Part shown: piece by piece, positions 7,172 through 14,192 of the stretch
How positions within the stretch are numbered: position 1 is the stretch's first letter
How the letters are laid out: each line of letters begins with the position of its first letter
Assembly: GCA_964587755.1 (NCBI GenBank)
Contig: CAZPMC010000050.1
Span: forward strand, 1-14,192
Reading direction: 5' to 3'
DNA: 14,192 bases
From: CAZPMC01 sp964587755
GTDB taxonomy: Bacteria > Bacillota > Clostridia > Acetivibrionales > DTU013
Notes under the pieces: generated by a model
The model's input: only the letters and a program-made list of their open reading frames with translations
Database searches by the model: none
Told to the model about the DNA's origin: nothing
Program-made: the position numbers and the translations under genes

Positions 7172-7215
7172 TTCCTCCAGAACAAATCAGCACCCTTCTA
7201 CCCATTATTATAAAC

Positions 7216-7248
7216 CGCATAATATTGGCAAAAATCCGCCAATTTGCG
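7216..7248 (-). promoter_or_regulatory. Hairpin at the 5' end of the str operon leader
   Basis: In the minus-strand RNA, CGCA (7248-7245) pairs with TGCG (7219-7216), and ATTGGC (7243-7238) pairs with GCCAAT (7229-7224), around an eight-base loop. The two helices are separated by an asymmetric internal loop of 1 and 4 bases. The expected transcript start from the upstream promoter is near 7251, so the hairpin would occupy the extreme 5' end. No T-run follows, so it is not a terminator. It may stabilise the transcript or bind a regulator; I cannot say which. Confidence 0.4.
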
Positions 7249-7257
7249 CACTGAAAT

Positions 7258-7287
7258 ATTTTATCACCACTGCAAGTTATTTGTCAA
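7258..7287 (-). promoter_or_regulatory. Strong sigma-A-type promoter for the str operon
   Basis: Reading the minus strand, a perfect -35 TTGACA (7287-7282) is followed after 18 bases by TAAAAT (7263-7258), which is preceded by TGA (7266-7264), an extended -10. It starts 10 bases past the rpoC stop codon and points at the L7Ae-like gene, rpsL, rpsG, fusA and tuf. The predicted start is near 7251, giving a leader of about 70-80 bases. A second perfect TATAAT occurs at 7212-7207 but lacks a good -35. The operon may thus be driven from here as well as by read-through from rpoBC. Confidence 0.75.
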
Positions 7288-7296
7288 GCGGCCTGC

Positions 7297-10200
7297 CTAC
7301 TCTGTCACAGTGCTTATACTTATATCCTTATACCTGCTCATGCCGGTACCTGCTGGTATAAGTTTACCTATAATAACATTTTCCTTAAGGCCAACCAGTG
7401 GATCGATTTTGCCCTTTATGGCAGCCTCGGTCAATACCCTGGTAGTTTCCTGGAAGGACGCTGCGGATAAGAAGGATTCGGTAGCAAGCGACGCCTTGGT
7501 TATTCCCAGAAGTGCCCTCTTTCCGGTAGCCGGTCTCAAACCCTCTGCTTGAACACGCGCATTCTCTTCCTCAAAGTCAAATATATCTACCAATCCGCCT
7601 GGCAGCATATTTGTATCGCCTGCATCTTCAATCTTAACCTTCCTTAACATCTGCCTGATAATAACTTCTATATGCTTATCGTTTATATCAACGCCCTGAA
7701 GTCTGTAAACTCTTTGCACTTCTTGGAGCAAGTATTGCTGTACTCCCTTTAAGCCTTTTATCTTAAGGATATCATGAGGATTTACGGAACCTTCTGTAAT
7801 CTCGTCACCGGCTTCTATTACATCCCCGTCAGAAACCTTAATCCTTGAGCCGTAAGTGATTTGGTAAGTACGCGAATCTCCGTCTTCACTGGTAACAATA
7901 ACCTCTCTCTTTTTCTTTGTGTCACTGACCTTAACAGTACCGGAGATTTCCGATATTACTGCAAGTCCCTTCGGTTTTCTGGCCTCAAAAAGCTCCTCTA
8001 CACGCGGCAGACCTTGAGTGATATCATCACCTGCAACACCGCCTGTGTGGAAGGTTCTCATTGTAAGCTGTGTACCAGGCTCTCCTATAGACTGTGCAGC
8101 TATAATGCCAACTGCTTCACCCACATTAACATCTTCATTTGTCGCAAGGTTGGAACCATAGCACTTGGCGCAGACTCCATATTCTGAGTGACAAGTCAGT
8201 ACTGATCTTATTTTTACCTTCTTATGACCAGATTTGACGATTCTCTCGGCATCGGCATCAGTTATTTTGGTGTCGCCCGGAACAAGAACTTCACCGTTTT
8301 CAGGATGTAATACGGGCTCAACCGTATATCTTCCTACCAGTCTTTCAGCCAGATCCTCAATTATTTCATTTCCGTCCTTTATATCGCCGACTTCAATACC
8401 TTTTCTTGTTCCGCAGTCCACTTCTCTTACGATAACATCCTGACTGACGTCAACAAGTCGGCGGGTCAAATAACCCGAGTCAGCAGTTCTTAACGCCGTA
8501 TCGGCAAGACCCTTCCTTGCGCCGTGAGTAGATATAAAGTACTCCAAAACGTTAAGACCTTCACGGAAATTAGCTCTGATGGGTATTTCCAGCGTTCTTC
8601 CAGAGGTGTCCGCCATGAGTCCCCTCATACCCGACAGTTGCTTAATCTGGCTTATACTTCCTCTGGCACCTGATTGTGACATCATGTATATTGGATTAAA
8701 TCTATCCAATGTATCCATCAATGCTTGTGTCAGATTCTCACCGGTTTTGGTCCAGGCCTGTATAACGGAGTTGTATCTCTCTGTTTCAGATATCAGACCT
8801 CTCTTATAATCCTTTGTAATAGAATCAATCTTTTCTTCTGTCTCAGTAATATATTTTTGTTTCACATCAGGAATAACCATGTCAGAAACACTGACAGTTA
8901 TAGCACCTTTTGTGGAATATCTGAAACCAAGGTCCTTTATTTTATCCAGTACGATGGCAGTATCCGTAGTGCCATGAACCTTTATGCATCTGTCAATTAT
9001 ATTTCCAAGCTCTTTTTTTGTAACAAGCTGAGAAATCTCTAAATCAAATGCCTTTTCAAGGTCGGTTCTATCGACAAATCCCAAATCCTGTGGAATAGCT
9101 TCGTTAAAAATCAATCTTCCCACAGTCGTCTCAATAATTTTTGACTTTGGTTTGTCGTCAAAAACCATGGTTCTTCTTACTTTTATCTTGGCATGAAGTC
9201 CTAAATGACCTTCTTCATATGCCATAATGGCTTCGTTGCCTGAAGTAAATACCTTTCCTTCACCCTTTTCGCCATCCCGCTCAATTGTCAGATAATAGCT
9301 GCCAAGAACCATATCCTGAGTAGGCACGGTTATTGGTTTGCCATCTTTAGGTGCAAGCAGGTTGTTGGCTGAAAGCATAAGAAATCTCGCCTCTGCCTGT
9401 GCCTCTGCTGAAAGTGGAACGTGAACTGCCATCTGGTCACCGTCAAAGTCGGCATTGTATGCTGTACATACCAACGGATGAAGCTTTAATGCCCTGCCCT
9501 CTACAAGTACAGGCTCAAATGCCTGAATACCGAGTCTGTGGAGTGTGGGCGCACGGTTCAAAAGCACAGGATGCTCCTTAATAACCTCTTCAAGAACGTC
9601 CCATACTTCAGTCCTTACCCTCTCAACCATTCTTTTTGCACTTTTTATATTGTGTGCCAACCCGTCGTTGACCAGTTTCTTCATCACAAAGGGCTTAAAC
9701 AGCTCCAAAGCCATCTCCTTAGGTAAGCCGCACTGGTATATTTTAAGCTCTGGTCCTACAACAATAACGGAACGTCCGGAATAGTCAACTCGTTTTCCCA
9801 GCAGATTCTGACGAAAACGTCCCTGCTTACCCTTGAGCATATCCGAAAGTGACTTAAGAGGCCTGTTGCCGGGTCCTGTCACAGGTCTTCCCCTTCTTCC
9901 GTTATCTATAAGGGCATCTACAGCCTCCTGAAGCATCCTTTTCTCATTTCTTACAATGATATCAGGTGCTCCCAAATCAAGAAGCCTCTTCAAGCGGTTA
10001 TTTCTATTTATCACACGCCTGTACAGATCGTTGAGGTCTGATGTGGCAAACCTGCCACCATCCAACTGTACCATTGGTCTAAGCTCAGGAGGGATAACAG
10101 GGATAACATCCATAATCATCCATTCAGGCCTGTTCTGAGAAAGCCTGAAAGCTTCAATAACCTCAAGCCTTTTAATAGTCCTGATCCTCTTTTGACCGGT

Positions 10201-10794
10201 TGCAGACTCCAATTCTTCTCTGAGCTCTTTTGACTGCTTATCCAAATCAATTTCCATAAGCAGATCCTTAACAGCCTCAGCACCCATTGCAGCCCTGAAT
10301 TTGTAGCCAAATTTATCAAGAGAATCCCTGTATTCCTTCTCTGTCAGTATCTGCTTTTTAGAAAGCGGTGTCTGACCGGGATCAATAACAACATAAGCTG
10401 CAAAGTACAGAATCTTCTCCAATGCTCTTGGAGACATATCCAATATCAAGCCCATTCTGCTTGGGATACCTTTAAAATACCATATATGGGATACCGGTGC
10501 TGCCAGCTCAATATGTCCCATCCGCTCTCTTCTCACCTTAGAGCGGGTAACCTCGACTCCGCACCTGTCGCAGACAATTCCCTTATATCTGATTCTTTTA
10601 TATTTTCCGCAATGACATTCCCAGTCCTTTTGCGGTCCAAAAATCCTCTCACAGAAAAGGCCATCCCTTTCCGGCTTAAGGGTCCTGTAGTTAATTGTTT
10701 CAGGTTTTTTGACCTCACCTCTTGACCATTCTCTGATTTTTTCAGGTGAAGCTAAACCAATCTTTATAGCATCAAAATTGTTTAATTCAAACAT
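7297..10794 (-). CDS. rpoC: DNA-directed RNA polymerase subunit beta'
   Basis: This subunit forms one pincer of RNA polymerase and carries the catalytic magnesium site. The 1165 residues are close to Firmicute RpoC (about 1170-1200). The N-terminal zinc site is C60, C62, C75 and C78. The clamp and rudder region follows, then the catalytic loop NADFDGDQM (447-455) with D449, D451 and D453. The second zinc site is C794, C868, C875 and C878. AAQSIGEPGTQ begins at 899 and leads into the trigger loop (MRTFHTGG). The C-terminus has the usual ELF-EARKP region and a short end (SISTVTE). No large insertion of the proteobacterial type is evident. The ATG at 10794 has GAAGGGAGA upstream that overlaps the rpoB stop codon, indicating translational coupling. 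A promoter for the next operon lies immediately after the TAG stop. Confidence 0.99.
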   Translation of the reverse strand: MFELNNFDAIKIGLASPEKIREWSRGEVKKPETINYRTLKPERDGLFCERIFGPQKDWECHCGKYKRIRYKGIVCDRCGVEVTRSKVRRERMGHIELAAPVSHIWYFKGIPSRMGLILDMSPRALEKILYFAAYVVIDPGQTPLSKKQILTEKEYRDSLDKFGYKFRAAMGAEAVKDLLMEIDLDKQSKELREELESATGQKRIRTIKRLEVIEAFRLSQNRPEWMIMDVIPVIPPELRPMVQLDGGRFATSDLNDLYRRVINRNNRLKRLLDLGAPDIIVRNEKRMLQEAVDALIDNGRRGRPVTGPGNRPLKSLSDMLKGKQGRFRQNLLGKRVDYSGRSVIVVGPELKIYQCGLPKEMALELFKPFVMKKLVNDGLAHNIKSAKRMVERVRTEVWDVLEEVIKEHPVLLNRAPTLHRLGIQAFEPVLVEGRALKLHPLVCTAYNADFDGDQMAVHVPLSAEAQAEARFLMLSANNLLAPKDGKPITVPTQDMVLGSYYLTIERDGEKGEGKVFTSGNEAIMAYEEGHLGLHAKIKVRRTMVFDDKPKSKIIETTVGRLIFNEAIPQDLGFVDRTDLEKAFDLEISQLVTKKELGNIIDRCIKVHGTTDTAIVLDKIKDLGFRYSTKGAITVSVSDMVIPDVKQKYITETEEKIDSITKDYKRGLISETERYNSVIQAWTKTGENLTQALMDTLDRFNPIYMMSQSGARGSISQIKQLSGMRGLMADTSGRTLEIPIRANFREGLNVLEYFISTHGARKGLADTALRTADSGYLTRRLVDVSQDVIVREVDCGTRKGIEVGDIKDGNEIIEDLAERLVGRYTVEPVLHPENGEVLVPGDTKITDADAERIVKSGHKKVKIRSVLTCHSEYGVCAKCYGSNLATNEDVNVGEAVGIIAAQSIGEPGTQLTMRTFHTGGVAGDDITQGLPRVEELFEARKPKGLAVISEISGTVKVSDTKKKREVIVTSEDGDSRTYQITYGSRIKVSDGDVIEAGDEITEGSVNPHDILKIKGLKGVQQYLLQEVQRVYRLQGVDINDKHIEVIIRQMLRKVKIEDAGDTNMLPGGLVDIFDFEEENARVQAEGLRPATGKRALLGITKASLATESFLSAASFQETTRVLTEAAIKGKIDPLVGLKENVIIGKLIPAGTGMSRYKDISISTVTE

Positions 10795-10809
10795 GGCCTA
10801 TTCTCCCTT

Positions 10810-13800
10810 CTAAAAATCTTCCCCGTCCAGACCCTCGGTCAGGTCCTCCTCAACGAACAAATCATCGCCTAAATCGTCGTCCAGAACACTTTCGTTGCCT
10901 GTGATTTCTCCAAGGTCGAAATCGTCCAAGTCAATTTCATCCTCTGTCAAGTCCTCACCGATTTCTTCGTGATCAGCAATAGGTTCCTCGTCCTCCCGGC
11001 CTTCAATATTTACATTGAGTTCCTCAAGATCATCATCTGCTGATTCTTTAATGGTAATCTCTTCACGTTCATCAGAGTAAACCTTTACATCCAATGCAAG
11101 GGATTGCAGCTCTTTAATCAGAACCTTAAATGATTCCGGTATACCTGGCTCGGGAACGTTATCGCCTTTCACAATAGCCTCGTAAGTCTTTACCCTGCCG
11201 ACTATATCATCTGATTTGACAGTCAGTATTTCTTGCAGAGTATATGCCGCACCATAAGCCTCCAGTGCCCATACCTCCATCTCACCGAATCTCTGTCCGC
11301 CAAACTGTGCCTTACCTCCCAAAGGCTGTTGTGTAACAAGGGAGTAGGGGCCTGTTGAACGTGCATGTATCTTATCATCAACTAAATGCGCCAGCTTTAG
11401 TATATACATGTAGCCGACTGTTACCCTGTTTTCAAACAGTTCACCGGTTCTTCCATCGTACAGCCAGGTCTTCCCGTCTTCCTCAAGACCTGCCTTTTTA
11501 AGTGTTGCCATAATATCCTTCTCAGTTGCACCATCAAATACAGGTGTGGCAATCTTCCAGCCCAAAGCCTTTGCCGCGTACCCCAGGTGAACCTCCAGCA
11601 CCTGCCCGATATTCATTCGGGAAGGAACTCCCAATGGATTTAATACTATTTCAAGAGGTGTCCCGTCAGGAAGGTAGGGCATATCCTCTTCCGGCAGTAT
11701 TCTGGAAATAACACCCTTATTACCATGTCTTCCTGCCATTTTGTCGCCCACAGAAATCTTTCTTTTTTGTGCAATATAACATCTGACCAACTGGTTTACG
11801 CCAGGTGGCAACTCATCGCCATTTTCCCTGGTGAATACCTTGACATCAACAATAATACCCGACTCACCATGGGGAACTCTGAGAGATGTATCCCTGACCT
11901 CTCTTGCCTTTTCACCGAATATGGCTCGAAGCAGTCTCTCCTCTGCCGTAAGTTCTGTTTCACCCTTAGGAGTAACTTTTCCTACAAGAATATCTCCTGC
12001 CCTGACTTCAGCACCTATTCTGATAATACCTCTGTCATCAAGGTCTTTTAGCGACTCTTCACCCACATTTGGTATATCTCTTGTGATTTCTTCAGGACCA
12101 AGCTTTGTATCTCTGGCTTCAGCCTCATATTCCTCTATATGAATAGATGTAAATATATCCTCTTTAACCAGCTTCTCACTTATAAGTATGGCGTCCTCGT
12201 AGTTGTAGCCTTCCCATGTCATAAACCCGACGAGAATGTTTTTACCAAGGGCAATTTCACCATTATTCGTAGAAGGTCCGTCAGCAATGACATCGCCTTT
12301 TTTAACAGAATCACCCTTTTTGACGAGAGGTCTTTGATTTGTACAAGTGCCCTGGTTTGACCTGACATACTTAAGAAGCTTGTAGTAATCCCTTTCGCCT
12401 TTATCTGTCCGGATTATTATTTCATTTGCAGAGACCTTTTCAACAGTACCCGTATTGCGCGCAAGCACAACGGTGCCTGAGTCAACTGCCGCTTTATACT
12501 CAATGCCTGTTCCTATTATAGGCGCTTCAGGCTTTATCAGCGGAACTGCCTGACGCTGCATGTTCGAACCCATCAGTGCACGGTTGGCATCATCATTTTC
12601 AAGGAAAGGAATCATTGCCGTGGCAACTGAAACCAACTGCTTAGGAGATACATCCATGAAGTCTACACGGTCACTTTCAACCTCAAGAATGTCATCCTTG
12701 TATCTGCAAAGTACCTTTTTATCGGTAAATCTTCCCTCTTTATCAAGTGGTTCGTTAGCCTGCGCAATAACATACTTATCTTCTTCGTCTGCAGTCAGGT
12801 ATAAAATCTCATTCGATACAACCCCGCGCTTTTTGTCTATTTTTCTATACGGTGCCTCAATAAATCCGTATTCATTGATTTTTGCATATGTGCTCAGGGA
12901 CCCGATAAGTCCAATGTTTGGTCCTTCAGGAGTCTCTATGGGACACATACGGCCATAGTGAGAATGGTGAACGTCACGGACCTCGAAGCCTGCTCTTTCT
13001 CTGCTAAGTCCCCCAGGACCCAAAGCACTCAGTCTCCTCTTATGTGTCAACTCTGCAAGAGGATTTGTCTGGTCCATAAACTGGGACAACTGGCTGCTCC
13101 CGAAAAACTCTTTTATTGCAGCAGCAACCGGCCTTATATTTATAAGCGCCTGAGGTGTAACAATATCAATATCCTGAATGGTCATACGTTCCCTGACCAC
13201 TCTCTCCATTCTTGCAAGCCCTATCCTAAACTGGTTTTGTAAAAGCTCACCTACGCAACGCAGTCTTCTGTTGCCCAAATGGTCAATGTCATCATCTTCT
13301 CCCACACCATAACTAATATGAATGATGTAGTTGATGGAGGCAATGATGTCATCAGCCGTCAAATGCTTAGGTACCAGCTCGTCGATATTCTCGGCAATAG
13401 CCCTTCGCAGATCCTCAGGGGATTCATTCTCCTCCATAAGCTTTTCCAGGACTTCATATTTAACTCTTTCTGTAATCCCTAAATCATCAATATCAAAGTT
13501 TACAAAATTCTTTATATTAACTGTGTCATTCCCCAGAACCCTGATTCTCTTATCTTCTACACTCAGGTATACTGAATTGATGGCACAATCCTGTATTTCT
13601 TCCGCCTTTTCTCTTTCTATCACTTCACCCTCATTGACAAGTATCTCACCGGTAAGAGGGTTAATGATTGTTTCGGCAGATACGTGTCCACTGATTCTTG
13701 ATGCGATAGAAAGCTTTTTATTAAACTTAAACCTTCCGAACTTAGCCAGATCATATCTTTTTGCATCAAAAAATAATCCCCTTAAAAGGGTCTTGGCACT

Positions 13801-14192
13801 CTCAACTGTGGGTGGCTCGCCGGGACGCAGTCTTTTGTAAATTTCGATAAGGCCTTCATCCGCAGTTTTCGCGTTATCCTTTTGAATGGTGGCCATTACC
13901 CTTTCATCATCACCTAAAAGCTCAGTGACCTCGATGTCCGAGCCATAACCTAAAGCCCGGACCAATACTGTTATTGGAAGCTTTCTGGTTCTGTCTATCC
14001 TCACATACATAACATCGTTGGAATCTGTCTCATATTCCAGCCATGCTCCCCTGTTTGGAATAACAGTGGCTGAATAAAGCTTCTTTCCTGTCTTGTCGAT
14101 CTTATTGGAATAATAGATGCCCGGAGATCTGACCAACTGGCTGACGATAACTCTCTCCGCGCCATTAATAATAAATGTTCCGTTATCTGTCA
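10810..14192 (-). CDS. rpoB: DNA-directed RNA polymerase subunit beta, N-terminus cut by window edge
   Basis: The frame is open to the right edge: the codons before the apparent start at 14136 (a TTG) encode FIINGAERVIVSQ, the family sequence upstream of LVRSPGIYYS. So the gene continues past 14192 and about 115 N-terminal residues are missing; 1126 are visible. The beta subunit binds the RNA:DNA hybrid and incoming NTP. The rifampicin pocket is intact, with GSSQLSQFMDQ and THKRRLSALGPGG (around 13016-13102) showing wild-type equivalents of E. coli D516, H526 and S531. The active-site segment GDKMAGRHGNKG is present, as are the C-terminal clamp helices (RFGEMEVWALEAYGA). The last 84 residues (10813-11064) form a tail with 39 Asp/Glu. 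rpoC follows after 14 bases. Given the wild-type pocket I predict rifampicin sensitivity at these positions. Confidence 0.99.
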   Translation of the reverse strand, partial: TDNGTFIINGAERVIVSQLVRSPGIYYSNKIDKTGKKLYSATVIPNRGAWLEYETDSNDVMYVRIDRTRKLPITVLVRALGYGSDIEVTELLGDDERVMATIQKDNAKTADEGLIEIYKRLRPGEPPTVESAKTLLRGLFFDAKRYDLAKFGRFKFNKKLSIASRISGHVSAETIINPLTGEILVNEGEVIEREKAEEIQDCAINSVYLSVEDKRIRVLGNDTVNIKNFVNFDIDDLGITERVKYEVLEKLMEENESPEDLRRAIAENIDELVPKHLTADDIIASINYIIHISYGVGEDDDIDHLGNRRLRCVGELLQNQFRIGLARMERVVRERMTIQDIDIVTPQALINIRPVAAAIKEFFGSSQLSQFMDQTNPLAELTHKRRLSALGPGGLSRERAGFEVRDVHHSHYGRMCPIETPEGPNIGLIGSLSTYAKINEYGFIEAPYRKIDKKRGVVSNEILYLTADEEDKYVIAQANEPLDKEGRFTDKKVLCRYKDDILEVESDRVDFMDVSPKQLVSVATAMIPFLENDDANRALMGSNMQRQAVPLIKPEAPIIGTGIEYKAAVDSGTVVLARNTGTVEKVSANEIIIRTDKGERDYYKLLKYVRSNQGTCTNQRPLVKKGDSVKKGDVIADGPSTNNGEIALGKNILVGFMTWEGYNYEDAILISEKLVKEDIFTSIHIEEYEAEARDTKLGPEEITRDIPNVGEESLKDLDDRGIIRIGAEVRAGDILVGKVTPKGETELTAEERLLRAIFGEKAREVRDTSLRVPHGESGIIVDVKVFTRENGDELPPGVNQLVRCYIAQKRKISVGDKMAGRHGNKGVISRILPEEDMPYLPDGTPLEIVLNPLGVPSRMNIGQVLEVHLGYAAKALGWKIATPVFDGATEKDIMATLKKAGLEEDGKTWLYDGRTGELFENRVTVGYMYILKLAHLVDDKIHARSTGPYSLVTQQPLGGKAQFGGQRFGEMEVWALEAYGAAYTLQEILTVKSDDIVGRVKTYEAIVKGDNVPEPGIPESFKVLIKELQSLALDVKVYSDEREEITIKESADDDLEELNVNIEGREDEEPIADHEEIGEDLTEDEIDLDDFDLGEITGNESVLDDDLGDDLFVEEDLTEGLDGEDF

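Noticed and set aside
7204..7212. Second promoter at the TATAAT 7212-7207
   Set aside because: The -10 is perfect, but the upstream hexamer at 16-17 bases (TTTTTG or ATTTTT) is a poor -35, so I mention it only alongside the main promoter.
13331..13840. Plus-strand 169-codon frame opposite rpoB
   Set aside because: It is fully antisense to a conserved coding region, is serine/leucine-rich as expected of a shadow frame and has no supporting start signals.
14134..14136. rpoB starting at 14136
   Set aside because: The codon is an internal leucine (TTG); family-conserved sequence continues upstream to the window edge, so the gene is truncated by the window and not by nature.
1..14192. Mobile elements, CRISPR arrays, tRNA or rRNA genes, or a novel multi-gene system
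   Set aside because: I saw no transposase or integrase, no spaced repeat array, no RNA gene signature and no unexplained gene cluster; almost all the sequence is housekeeping coding DNA.

Overview
The window looks like a chromosomal segment of a low-to-mid GC, strictly anaerobic Firmicute. It is most likely a clostridium of the Ruminiclostridium/Acetivibrio type; that placement is an inference from protein flavour, not a search. The grounds are strong AGGAGG-type ribosome binding sites, an L7Ae-like gene between rpoC and rpsL, Gram-positive-type S12 and RNA polymerase proteins, and a clostridial flavodiiron protein. Every convincing gene is on the minus strand, so transcription runs from high to low coordinates.

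From the right edge leftwards: rpoB (10810-14192, N-terminus cut by the window edge) and rpoC (7297-10794) are 14 bases apart and encode the beta and beta' subunits of RNA polymerase. Just after rpoC there is a strong sigma-A-type promoter (TTGACA, 18 bases, TAAAAT with an extended -10) and a short leader with a hairpin. These precede the str operon: an L7Ae-like kink-turn protein, rpsL (S12), rpsG (S7), fusA (EF-G) and tuf (EF-Tu), ending in a clear intrinsic terminator at 2407-2451. The S10 ribosomal cluster, which follows tuf in Bacillus, does not follow here.

Beyond the terminator is a gene-poor stretch (2112-2406) whose middle, about 2201-2400, is about 53% GC by hand count and carries dyads and an imperfect direct repeat. 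I cannot assign it a function. Then comes fprA (915-2111), a flavodiiron protein with all seven iron ligands, which most likely reduces O2 or NO to water or N2O. A perfect 34-base palindrome at 865-898 follows it and probably acts as a terminator. Last is the N-terminal 272 residues of a MoxR-type AAA+ ATPase (1-816), running off the left edge.

Functionally the window joins transcription (RNA polymerase core) and translation (decoding-centre proteins S12 and S7, the elongation GTPases) in the order conserved across Firmicutes, followed by two accessory genes in separate transcription units. I found no mobile element, CRISPR array, tRNA, rRNA or novel defence or metabolic system. The points worth a second look are small: start codons, promoters, leader structure and the GC-rich intergenic stretch.
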